NCBI GenBank assembly: GCA_019636815.1
Contig: JAHBWT010000024.1
Span: forward strand, 1 to 47,306
Direction: 5' to 3'
Source: Nitrospira sp.
Lineage (GTDB): Bacteria > Nitrospirota > Nitrospiria > Nitrospirales > Nitrospiraceae
Length of the DNA stretch: 47,306 nucleotides
Made by a program: the position numbers and the translations under genes. The notes under the pieces were generated by a model that did not search any database, was not told the origin of the DNA, and saw only the letters and a list, made by a program, of their open reading frames with translations. Shown in pieces: positions 23,495 through 32,075 of this stretch. The stretch's first letter is position 1, and each line of letters opens with the position of its first letter.

Positions 23495-25303
23495 TTACAA
23501 TGCCTGGACCACCACTTGCAGATGAATGCCATGGTCTTGAAGGTTGCCGGTCGGATGGGGTACATGATTGAGCGGTACGCCCCAATAGAGTTCGAATCTG
23601 GCTCGGTCTCGAGGCAATACGTTCCAGCGGATGCCGAGACCAACGCTGGCGAGCGTTTCGGGATCCGGCGTGCTGTCACGCGATATCCAGGACCGTCCGA
23701 CATCAACGAACTGAGCAAACTGCACCATGTCTTCGCCGCCTGCAAACTTGAGCAGGGGAATTCGGCTTTCCAGGGAGGCGATGAACCCGTTGTCCCGGAC
23801 CAGCGTGTTTTCCCGATAGCCGCGCACGCTGAAGCGCCCGCCCAGCGGGATCTGTTCGAGCGGAAACAACCGGTTGTTGCTGAGCTGGAGATCCAGCCGT
23901 CCTAGTATCTGCCAGCCTCCCCACTGATCGAGACGTTTCACTGCCTGCAATTGCCCCAGCCAGGAGACGAACCGGCCGCTGGGCAGCGGATCGCCCTCGG
24001 GGGTTCGCACCTCGCGCGAATTGATCGTGGCGCCTAGGACGTCGAAACCCACACTGACGCGGGAACGGACCGCAATCACGGACGATGGAGTCCGGTGCTG
24101 GTATTCCTGAATGAACCGAAGGGCGCTGACGGTGTTCACACCGGTGTCGGACGACCCAGGGACAAAAATGAATGGCTGACCAGGTAAGTCAAAGGCCGAG
24201 GTAATCTTGTTGTAGAGATGCTCGCCAGTGATCGCAACGGCCAGTTCGTCGGTCAAACTTCGATAGATCGGTTGCCGGAGCGTAAAGCCGATGATTTCCG
24301 CCTCGGAGTTCAAGTCTAAAACACGAAACGTGTCGTCAACGACGAGAAATTCGTTTCGGCGATAGGATGTGGTGAAGGTCGTATCATAGCGGTTCAGTGG
24401 CAGGCTGTAAGAGACGTCGATGATCGGATGCACCCCGCGTGAGCCTCCGTAGGTGAGGGTGAGGGGATCTCCATGACCCGTCACGTTGAGGTGCGCCATG
24501 GTGATCAGACCTCGCTCTGCACCCACAGTCGGCGTCTGGTAGTTATTGAAATCCAACCACATTTTCCACGGACTGGCCTCTTTGACCTTCACGCTGAGGA
24601 CGCTTTCGCCGCGCTGGTCACCCGGTCGGAGTTCGGCATTGATCCGTTCAATGCGGGGATCTCGCTGGAGCAATTGCAATCGCTCTTGGATCGGTTCAAG
24701 TTTCAGAGGCGGGCGGGCGCCCAGGGCCACCCGGTCGCTCAAGTAACCGCGCCGGAACCAGTTAGTCCCTTCGACGTCGATTTTAGTGAGCGTTCCCTCA
24801 ATGATCTGCAATCGAATCACACCATCATTGACGTCTTGATCGGGAATGACTGCACCGGACGTGATGTAGCCCTTATTGACATACAAGAGCGTCAACGCGA
24901 GCCGCAGACGCTCCAAATCTTCGGTCGTCAAGCTTCGATTCGTAGACGGCTCGGTAATGGCTTCGATTTCTTCGTCCGAGAAGACGGTATTGCCGGTGAC
25001 CTCGATTGCCTTCACAAACACGCGTACCTGACCGAGTTGTCTCTGAGCATCGCCGTCGGGCGGTGTCGGAGGTACCACCGGGAGGGTGGGGCTTGGTACT
25101 GGCGTAGGCGGTTTGAATTCTTTCTTTAACGGAGCAGGCGGCTCGCCGGATCGGAGCGTGGGGTCGAAGATCGGAGGAGCGACTTGAGCTGAGAGCGGGG
25201 AAAAAGTCGCGATGATAGTCATGGCCAGACCACAGGAGAGAAAGGCTTGGGCGATGAACCGGCGCCGAGTTCCTCGAGCCGGATCGCCAGTGCCAACCGT
25301 CAT
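23495..25303 (-). CDS. TpsB outer-membrane transporter of two-partner secretion (ShlB/FhaC/HecB family)
   Basis: This 602-residue protein moves the TpsA exoprotein across the outer membrane. After a signal region (about 15-40) comes a proline-rich linker (about 45-85), POTRA domains (VKAIEVTGNTVFSDEEI at about 95, then VIRLQIIEGTLTKIDVEG) and a C-terminal beta barrel ending in an aromatic/hydrophobic strand (HGIHLQVVVQAL). RGYRENTLV matches the conserved barrel motif of this family. Its ATG overlaps the TpsA stop (ATGA), so the two are translationally coupled. The CHAT gene starts immediately after its stop. Confidence 0.92.
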   Translation of the reverse strand: MTVGTGDPARGTRRRFIAQAFLSCGLAMTIIATFSPLSAQVAPPIFDPTLRSGEPPAPLKKEFKPPTPVPSPTLPVVPPTPPDGDAQRQLGQVRVFVKAIEVTGNTVFSDEEIEAITEPSTNRSLTTEDLERLRLALTLLYVNKGYITSGAVIPDQDVNDGVIRLQIIEGTLTKIDVEGTNWFRRGYLSDRVALGARPPLKLEPIQERLQLLQRDPRIERINAELRPGDQRGESVLSVKVKEASPWKMWLDFNNYQTPTVGAERGLITMAHLNVTGHGDPLTLTYGGSRGVHPIIDVSYSLPLNRYDTTFTTSYRRNEFLVVDDTFRVLDLNSEAEIIGFTLRQPIYRSLTDELAVAITGEHLYNKITSAFDLPGQPFIFVPGSSDTGVNTVSALRFIQEYQHRTPSSVIAVRSRVSVGFDVLGATINSREVRTPEGDPLPSGRFVSWLGQLQAVKRLDQWGGWQILGRLDLQLSNNRLFPLEQIPLGGRFSVRGYRENTLVRDNGFIASLESRIPLLKFAGGEDMVQFAQFVDVGRSWISRDSTPDPETLASVGLGIRWNVLPRDRARFELYWGVPLNHVPHPTGNLQDHGIHLQVVVQAL

Positions 25304-28300
25304 GAGCGGCAGCCTGTGGATCCAATCGCAAACGTCCGAACCAAAAATCCGGGCGGCGTCAGCCGTCGAAGGGACACGATCTCTGTCTCAGTCACCGGTG
25401 CAGTCGCACGCAAACCCGTCGCATGCTCGGGACCTTCTCCAGTGACATGATCTATCGAAATAGGGCTATTGAGCCATCCGCCCGGTTGGGAGGGGAGGGC
25501 GTCACGTCCGGCGACGATAAAGGTGCTCTGTTCCCCGCCGGCAAGCGCGGCGCAACGGTTGTACAAGAGGGCTTGCGTGTTGCTCGGTTTCGACGGGAGC
25601 TGCGTGACCGTGCCGCTCAAGTTCGACGTGGGGGACTGAATCGTCACCGTGCCGTTCACGCCAAATTGTGATGACGCATCGACGAGACTTGCAGGGTCGG
25701 CCAGGAACAGCGGCGTTGTAATCGTGATGTTGCCGCCGTGTCCTTGGACCGCTTGTGCAAGGACCTGGCTGTTTTGCAGAATAACCACGTTCGGATCGAT
25801 CGTGATGTTGCCGCCGTTGCCGCTGTCGGCACCGACTGAAGCGCTGACCTGACTGTTCACGAACCGGATACGATCGATGGCGCGAATATCGATATTGCCG
25901 CCGCTGGCTTGATCGGCCTTCGTTGTGATCAAACCGTTCTGGACATCAAGTTGCTGACCGGCATCGATCAAGATATTACCTGCGTCGCCGGGACCAGTAC
26001 TGCTGGCGGAAATGCTTCCGCCGCGATTCAACTCGACCGACCGATCTGCAATGATTATGATATTTCCGCCCCTGCCTGATGATCCAAATTCAGAGGTGCT
26101 AAGAATGGCTGTTGGCGTTACGGCGCCTGCCGGATCAGTGAATCGTCCGGATAAGGCCATGTCTGTGACAGCAATAAGTATGTTTCCACCGTTACCTGTG
26201 CCGACCGATGTCGAGCTGACAATTTGGCTTCCACCGGAAAGTGCCAGGCCATTCGAGGCAATTGAAATGTTTCCCGCATTACCATTTTCAAACGTAAGTG
26301 TGCTTACCATGGCATGATCAGCCAAGGTGATTGTCTGAGCGGACATCTTGATCGAGCCGACGTCAGATAAGAAACCACTGACGCGTACATCAGCCCCACG
26401 TGTTAAGTTGATCGAATCCGTAGCGAGGAGAGAAAGTTTAGGTTGTGCCGAAGGGGTTGGGTCAAAAAACGTGGTGCTTCTGATCCAGGCCCCGTCTGTA
26501 ACAATCAAGTCTTTCGAGTCGATGACAATATGGCCAGTGCCCCCATTTCCAAAGTTCTCATTCATAATCCGGCTCGGTGTACCGTCTGCTCCAATGCCGG
26601 TAATGGAGACAGCGTCCTTTGCGTTAATTGTGATAGTTCCAGACTGCTTGACATCGCTCCCACTTGTCTGAACTGAACCACCGCCGGTGACCGTCAAGGT
26701 ATCAGTGGTAAGGGCAATATCGCCGGCGCGTCCAGTACCAAAGGGAATCGTTTCAATCATTCCTTGGTCGTGAAGCACGATAGACCGCGCAGTGACAGAG
26801 ATAGAGCCACCATCTCCCACTGATTCTGGCTTGCTTCTGATAGCACTGTTTGCACCAAACGTATCTATTCCAGAAATCGAAAGTGAGTCGGTAACTACTG
26901 CAATGTCTCCAGCCTTTCCATTCCCGCGTGTCTCGAATGTGACAAAGTCTAGTCCTGAACCGGTGAATATTCGTCCGCCGGTTTTGAGGCCAATTTCCCC
27001 TGAATCAATGGAGACGCTGCCTCCTGCTCCGTCACCTGATGTGAATGTGGCGATTCGACCCGTATCTTCGACAGTGAGTCGCGGGGCAACAATAGTAAGC
27101 GCTCCGCCAACTCCCTCTGTGGAGGTATTGCTGAAGACGCCACTCGCCATCACGGGAAGATCGCTGGCGATTCCGGTGAGCGTGCCAGTTGTATCGAACC
27201 CGGAAATGGTCAGAGAATCCGTCGCGGCGATATGGACCGACCCTGCGGATCCGTTCCCGTCGGTACTGCTGGCTATTTGTGCACCGCCGACAAGTGCGAT
27301 AGACGAGGCATTCACGGAAATATTGCCACCGGCTCCTTCGCCGACCGCACTGCTTCTCAGCAGGGCACCCTCCATGGCCAGGTGACTGGAAACCAGTTGA
27401 ATGCTCGCTCCTGGATCGGCCCCAGAGTTCGATGTCACGATCGAACTTTCTCTCATAAGACTGATCGTATCGGAGGAATCGGCATTCTCGGTGGTGGTGA
27501 GCAGAGCATCATTTACAGTGATGGCGAACTGGCCGCTGCGAATGGAGACTGTACCCTTGTCGTTGATATTGATGTTTGAGCCCGGAGTCAGAACGATGAC
27601 CCCAGACGACTTGAACGATGTGTCATTTACATTCGCACGTGGCTGAAGAGTCGCGGCATCAAACTCGCCGGGAGATGTAGTGCTGGCTAATTGAACCTTG
27701 CCTTCTGGTGCAGAGAGGCGTGCAGGTTGGACAGTGCCGCTATTCAAAGTTCCTGATTCAATTGTGACGTTTCCTCCAATCAGAGAAATTCCCATACCGT
27801 TTGATACGGTAAGTTGACTGCCTTGAACCGTAATCACTCCTGGATTAGATCCGAGGAATCCAAATGCTGCGACAGGGGAGGCGCTTAATAAGGCGTCTGC
27901 GGTTGTGCTTGGAATGGCGTTAAACTTCGCACCGTCATTGAGCCTCAAATGGTCTGCCGATGTGAACGTGACCATTCCACCAACGTTCAGCGTCGCATTT
28001 GGCCCGAATAAGAATCCTGCTGGATTGATGAGGAATAGATTGGCATTCCCAAAATCAGTGGTTTGAATTGATCCATAGATATTTGAGATGTTGCCGTCGG
28101 TAATGCGACCTAATATGTTGGCTGTCGGAATCCCGGCATCATTCTGAAAATTTGCAATACTGTTATGAGGGACCCCGAATTGACCAAAGCTATGAAACAG
28201 GTTCGTTCCGTCTCCAGGTCTTGTTCCACCGGTGATATTAAATTGAGTTTTCCCCCCAACAGCGATCGGTCCGCTGACCTGCGTGTTTAATCCGGATGGC

Positions 28301-28428
28301 GTGATGGGAATGGTTTGAGCTCGAGCGCTATCCACACAGGGGCTGAGAGAAACAGTCCAGAGTAACAGAATGGGGACAGTGCAGCTCCTTCGACTGAAAA
28401 GTACGGTTTGGCATGTAGCCCCATACAT
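25300..28428 (-). CDS. TpsA filamentous haemagglutinin-like exoprotein
   Basis: This 1,042-residue secreted beta-helical protein is the substrate of the adjacent TpsB. A signal peptide (about 1-38, ending DSARAQ) leads into the TPS secretion domain (about 40-250), with NLFHSFGQF and NLFLINPAGFLFGPNA at about 130-145. The rest is a repetitive beta-helix of GGNI, GGSIS and AGNI motifs rich in Gly, Ser, Thr and Asn, with almost no cysteine. The end is proline/threonine-rich. I chose ATG 28428; an ATG at 28491 would add 21 residues before the signal peptide. Large exoproteins of this type act in adhesion, biofilm or contact-dependent competition. I see no toxin domain at the C-terminus. Confidence 0.9.
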   Translation of the reverse strand: MYGATCQTVLFSRRSCTVPILLLWTVSLSPCVDSARAQTIPITPSGLNTQVSGPIAVGGKTQFNITGGTRPGDGTNLFHSFGQFGVPHNSIANFQNDAGIPTANILGRITDGNISNIYGSIQTTDFGNANLFLINPAGFLFGPNATLNVGGMVTFTSADHLRLNDGAKFNAIPSTTADALLSASPVAAFGFLGSNPGVITVQGSQLTVSNGMGISLIGGNVTIESGTLNSGTVQPARLSAPEGKVQLASTTSPGEFDAATLQPRANVNDTSFKSSGVIVLTPGSNININDKGTVSIRSGQFAITVNDALLTTTENADSSDTISLMRESSIVTSNSGADPGASIQLVSSHLAMEGALLRSSAVGEGAGGNISVNASSIALVGGAQIASSTDGNGSAGSVHIAATDSLTISGFDTTGTLTGIASDLPVMASGVFSNTSTEGVGGALTIVAPRLTVEDTGRIATFTSGDGAGGSVSIDSGEIGLKTGGRIFTGSGLDFVTFETRGNGKAGDIAVVTDSLSISGIDTFGANSAIRSKPESVGDGGSISVTARSIVLHDQGMIETIPFGTGRAGDIALTTDTLTVTGGGSVQTSGSDVKQSGTITINAKDAVSITGIGADGTPSRIMNENFGNGGTGHIVIDSKDLIVTDGAWIRSTTFFDPTPSAQPKLSLLATDSINLTRGADVRVSGFLSDVGSIKMSAQTITLADHAMVSTLTFENGNAGNISIASNGLALSGGSQIVSSTSVGTGNGGNILIAVTDMALSGRFTDPAGAVTPTAILSTSEFGSSGRGGNIIIIADRSVELNRGGSISASSTGPGDAGNILIDAGQQLDVQNGLITTKADQASGGNIDIRAIDRIRFVNSQVSASVGADSGNGGNITIDPNVVILQNSQVLAQAVQGHGGNITITTPLFLADPASLVDASSQFGVNGTVTIQSPTSNLSGTVTQLPSKPSNTQALLYNRCAALAGGEQSTFIVAGRDALPSQPGGWLNSPISIDHVTGEGPEHATGLRATAPVTETEIVSLRRLTPPGFLVRTFAIGSTGCRS

Positions 28429-28551
28429 TGTGCTGCTTCCCTCAGTATGCACCCGTGGGCAAATATAAACTTCACTCAAGGAGAAAGACAATGCTCATGC
28501 GTTCCTTCCTAAATCTAATCACTGCTAATGGCCAGATTAGGCGCACAATGC

Positions 28552-29400
28552 TTACTTGATATAGACACCCACACAGCCAGAGTTGGGGAAATAGATTCCC
28601 AGGCAACCTTCACGTCCAGGACCGATCTGCTTCAAGACCGTGTCGAGAAGCGGTGTGGCCGTCGGCTCTGGGTCACTCTGTCCCCCACAGATAGGGTCAT
28701 AGTCAGTGTCAGACTCAGTTAGACACATAGGAGGATCTTGAGGAAATGCTTGATTGTGGTATTTCATAAATGGGTTGGTTGTGCGGAAATCCAGTGTGCT
28801 GCCGGCAGTAAGGTTTTCGATGTTGAGGTCTACCTCCAGTGTTCGCGCCCCGCTAAAGTTGGGTGCTTGTGGGGCTGGTGTCTTGGTTTTATTGATATTT
28901 GCTCCTTCGGACCACATATGAGTAAGCGACGACGTCAAGAGGATATTTCCCGAGGAATCCTTCAATCTGTATGTAGCGGTGATTTTGTTGGGACTGACGG
29001 CAGTCATCTTTCCGTATAAATGTGGTTTGTAATATACATTTGGTGGGGAGTTGGGTCCGGAGTCGAACTGCTTTTTGAATATGATGTGGAAATTTGTCAG
29101 AGTCGTATTTGCGGTGATCAATGCGTTCTTGATTGTGAGAATGTCGGAAGCGCTATCGACCCCTTCTGTAATGACCCTGGCTTTGTTGCTTGCATCTAGG
29201 TCTGTGATGGTGATCTGAGGAGTCGCGGAGGGGCAGTGTGTTGCAATCAGAACCTGGGTTAGTCCCGGTGTCAATGCTGGGCTGCATGTCAGACCGTTGA
29301 TATTGACCGTAATATTGCCTGCCGCCAGCACGGTAGAGTGAACGTTCGCCATTGCGAAGAGTAGAAACGCTATTATCAACCAACCTCTAGACCTCCTCAT
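28552..29400 (-). CDS. Secreted hypothetical protein
   Basis: This is a 282-residue protein with a clear signal peptide (MRRSRGWLIIAFLLFAMANVHSTVLA-A). The mature part is beta-rich with several Asn/Thr/Pro stretches (NITVNINGLTCSPALTPGL) and Cys residues spaced to form disulfides (two near the N-terminus, four near the C-terminus). An AAGGAGGG site precedes the ATG at 29400. It lies just upstream of the TPS operon on the same strand. I recognise no family. A surface or matrix role is possible but unproven. Confidence 0.7.
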   Translation of the reverse strand: MRRSRGWLIIAFLLFAMANVHSTVLAAGNITVNINGLTCSPALTPGLTQVLIATHCPSATPQITITDLDASNKARVITEGVDSASDILTIKNALITANTTLTNFHIIFKKQFDSGPNSPPNVYYKPHLYGKMTAVSPNKITATYRLKDSSGNILLTSSLTHMWSEGANINKTKTPAPQAPNFSGARTLEVDLNIENLTAGSTLDFRTTNPFMKYHNQAFPQDPPMCLTESDTDYDPICGGQSDPEPTATPLLDTVLKQIGPGREGCLGIYFPNSGCVGVYIK

Positions 29401-29690
29401 GAGTGCCCTCCTTGTCAGAATGTAAGATTGTGGCCCGATTCTTTGAACGCGAATGGTGTGGCTTGACGAGAGAGGTGCGAAAGGACGGGCGATCTTCTTG
29501 CCATAGTGTGTTTGTGGTCTCGATTGGGGGAATCGGTTAGGTTGCAGTCACAGACAGAAAAAATCGCGTCAAGCCCGTATTGGATTTCGATGAAAATAGT
29601 TCGTCGAATAGTGAGTGGTTCGGAGCGACTTACGCTAGGAGATCGGTTGGCCATCTTAATATCTCGGGATTAACAAGCGATTCTGAAACC

Positions 29691-31187
29691 TCATTCCTCT
29701 CGTAAATCAGATGGTTCAGCAGGAGGTGAATTATCGAGATAAAGTCGGTCGCTGAAGCGGGACACTTGGCCAGCCGTCTCATTTAATACCCGCAGGTTAT
29801 TGTCGATTGATGTACCCGCAGAAGATCCCGTAGGAAACGGATCCGAAGGGCTCGACCACATGTTGACAAACCACGCGGGTTTGATCGGAACTCCCATGAT
29901 TGTGGCCTCATGGCTGCTCTCGTTCACATATCCATACCCGTATCCAGTAAGGGGAGGACCCCCTCGCCTCTCAACATCGGCGCGGTCATGGTCTGCCCCC
30001 ATGACATGCCCTAATTCATGGTGAAATGTGAGAAAGTTGGCGGCGCAATTCCGTCGCACAACAGAGAAGGCCCAGTTTTCTGGATCTGCGTAGTTATAAT
30101 CCCATGTTCCTGATGACACCCATTTCATAGGTCCGTAAGATTCGCCACATGGTTCCGGATTGTCATACTCCACCCATAGACTGACGACGTCTGCCTTATT
30201 GTCACGACGCCATTGATGAACTTGATTGAGAAATGGGTCTGTCGGTCCCCCCTTTCCTTGGAGGTAACTTAAGTCTGTGTTAACACTATGTTGAGGGTAG
30301 TCCACCTCATTGACATACACCAGACGGAATTCTAACTGGCTATTCGGACCCAGACTACTATTGGCTTCTCCGACTGCCACAAGAATGTTGTCCGTAATCA
30401 GACACAGCTTGCACCAGTCCTCTACAGTGGTTTTTGCTTGTTTGGTGTAGACAACCATCACATCGACTTTCGTTTTTTGCCCCGTCTGAACCTGGATTGT
30501 TGAGGGAAGCGGCAGCGTCAGTTTGTCTGCTTGAGGGGTGATCCTAGCGGGTGAAGAACTACGACGTTCCTTAGGTGACTTGTCTGGCATACGCGGTGAT
30601 CTATTACGTACACGGGGTGGCGTATCGGCCACATAGAGTTGGGGATCCACCTCGACAATCGAAATGGTCGCGCGACCAACCGGACGAATATCATAGATGT
30701 GCCCTTGATACCTGATTGTCCCAGAAATCGCCTGATCTCGCTCTCTAACGATGAAGACGGCCTCACTGGAGGCATCGCCGTTTATTCGTCCTATCCAACT
30801 CAGGCGAGCAATGGTTCCCTCTGGTCCAGCGAATTTCTGGACAGTGCTCGGCGGTTTTACAGGGAAAAACTCACGACAGTCCATTGAGGAAGTCAGAGGC
30901 AGGCAGACTCTGGTGATACCCTTGAGTCCAGCAGAAACTATATTCCAATCTAACTGCGCAATTCTTAGATGTGCTCCCGGTAGACCATCTGGCGAAGAAC
31001 GGGAGAAATTGCCAGCTTGAATTTCGTCATCCGACAGATCGGTAAAGATCGACTGTACGGTTTGTCGAACTTTTGGAGGATCTCCATAGGCAAGTTGTCT
31101 GTAGATGGAAGTTCCTCCATAAAGGGCATCAATGATCAATAAAGTTACTATAAAGATTGAAAGGTCGAAAGGGGGCATTCTTCTCAC
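29691..31187 (-). CDS. Secreted zinc metalloprotease (metzincin-like)
   Basis: This 498-residue protein has an N-terminal hydrophobic segment (about 8-22), a long pro-region (about 40-235) and a catalytic domain (about 236-470). The zinc site HELGHVMGADHD at 390-401 fits HExxHxxGxxH(D), with His390, Glu391, His394 and His400, as in reprolysin-like or peptidyl-Asp-type metzincins. Four cysteines occur around 259-262 and 347-381. The start is a GTG at 31187 behind an AGGAGAG site. It lies in a run of minus-strand secreted-protein genes, so it may process extracellular proteins together with the CHAT protease. Confidence 0.82.
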   Translation of the reverse strand: MRRMPPFDLSIFIVTLLIIDALYGGTSIYRQLAYGDPPKVRQTVQSIFTDLSDDEIQAGNFSRSSPDGLPGAHLRIAQLDWNIVSAGLKGITRVCLPLTSSMDCREFFPVKPPSTVQKFAGPEGTIARLSWIGRINGDASSEAVFIVRERDQAISGTIRYQGHIYDIRPVGRATISIVEVDPQLYVADTPPRVRNRSPRMPDKSPKERRSSSPARITPQADKLTLPLPSTIQVQTGQKTKVDVMVVYTKQAKTTVEDWCKLCLITDNILVAVGEANSSLGPNSQLEFRLVYVNEVDYPQHSVNTDLSYLQGKGGPTDPFLNQVHQWRRDNKADVVSLWVEYDNPEPCGESYGPMKWVSSGTWDYNYADPENWAFSVVRRNCAANFLTFHHELGHVMGADHDRADVERRGGPPLTGYGYGYVNESSHEATIMGVPIKPAWFVNMWSSPSDPFPTGSSAGTSIDNNLRVLNETAGQVSRFSDRLYLDNSPPAEPSDLREE

Positions 31188-31351
31188 AGTGGACTCTCCT
31201 ACTTCTTTCGTTCAGTCGAGGCTATGAACCCGGCAATATAAAAAATCAGTAGATACATTTTCCTGTTCCCCGCAGATGCCTAGGGGCCAAGCCATGAGAT
31301 TGGGGTGATGGTGTAGCTGCCCGAAATCTGGCCTGCCCCTGTCCAGTCAAC

Positions 31352-31552
31352 TTACGACCCGGCAATTATTGCTCCTGGGTTGAACCGACAGGCAATCTCG
31401 AAGTCGTGTTCATCTGGATAGGCCTTTGCCATTTCATCGTCAATACGATCGCGCTCGCTGTGGCACTCCTGGGATGTGGGATAGGTTTGTAGCAATGTCA
31501 CGGTGCTTATCCCAGGCACCGTGTTCAGTAGAACGATAACCAACATCCACAT
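31352..31552 (-). CDS. Small secreted or membrane-anchored protein
   Basis: This is a 66-residue protein with a hydrophobic N-terminus (MWMLVIVLLNTVPGISTV) and a charged remainder containing two cysteines (CHSERDRIDDEM, EIACRF). A strong AAGGAGG site precedes the ATG at 31552. It would be the main intact gene downstream of the sigma-54 promoter at 31904-31917. No family is recognised. Confidence 0.6.
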   Translation of the reverse strand: MWMLVIVLLNTVPGISTVTLLQTYPTSQECHSERDRIDDEMAKAYPDEHDFEIACRFNPGAIIAGS

Positions 31553-31612
31553 GGCGCCTCCTTTCGGCAGAGACTTTGGCCATGGCTGCAGTGCACTCGC
31601 TTCTCAATTGCA

Positions 31613-31788
31613 TTACCCAGTTGTCAGCGATTCATCGGCATGGTGTAGGGATATGCCGGTCCTTGAGATCCAATGCTTTCTTATGATGTCCACTCGGCGC
31701 GCATCGGCGTCGAACCTATCGGTGACGCTCACACCTTGGTCAGCCCATCAACGATAAGCCGGCCATCAAGAGACCCGCGAGACTGCAA
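31613..31788 (-). pseudogene. Possible small secreted-protein gene with a frameshift
   Basis: After an AGGAGG site at 31794-31799 one frame gives a hydrophobic stretch LAGLLMAGLSLM. One base later another frame gives ADQGVSVTDRFDADARRVDIIR..., ending at 31613. Together they look like a signal peptide and a short mature protein, separated by one or two indels in GGG or nearby. It lies directly behind the sigma-54 promoter at 31904. It could instead be untranslated leader. Confidence 0.25.
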
Positions 31789-31903
31789 GGTGTCCTCCTA
31801 TGCGACAGAATAGTTTGCCGCTTTGCATAAATTTCATATGCGGACCATTGGCCCTTACCGATTACCGTTCCGGTCTGATAGGCCCTATATCTGTTCCCCA
31901 TTA

Positions 31904-31917
31904 GCAAAGGACGAGCC
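31904..31917 (-). promoter_or_regulatory. Sigma-54 (-24/-12) promoter for the small secreted genes
   Basis: The minus strand reads TGGCTCG-TCCT-TTGCT: one mismatch to TGGCACG-N4-TTGCT and the required ten bases between GG and GC. Transcription would start near 31892 and run into the small genes at 31788-31352, possibly on to the metalloprotease. Confidence 0.65.
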
Positions 31918-32036
31918 ATTGGTGAGACGGGGAATGCAGCTTCGCTAACTTCCCGCAAAGTGTGAGCGAATGGGCTGATGCTACGTTTTCTGTGTTGTAA
32001 GAAAGCGGTTAATTTGAGGCTGACAGGGGGTGTCGG

Positions 32037-32075
32037 TGAACCGAAACGGATTCAGTCTGAATCTAATTCAATTCA
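32037..32075. promoter_or_regulatory. Tandem palindromic activator sites (second tandem pair)
   Basis: TGAACC-GAAACG-GATTCA (32037-32054) and TGAATC-TAATTC-AATTCA (32058-32075) each match the TGAATC-N6-GATTCA motif at 11 of 12 positions. Their centres are 21 bp apart, exactly as in the pair before the sensory operon. They are about 145-185 bases upstream of the predicted start near 31892. Confidence 0.65.

Noticed and set aside
25649-27646. Several plus-strand frames inside the TpsA gene
   Set aside because: Antisense shadows of the repetitive beta-helix coding sequence, which lacks stops in the reverse frames because of its codon bias.
28508-28545. Inverted repeat CTAATC-N14-GATTAG upstream of TpsA as another regulator site
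   Set aside because: The spacing and half-sites differ from TGAATC-N6-GATTCA, and no GG-N10-GC promoter follows it, so I do not include the TPS operon as a direct sigma-54 target.
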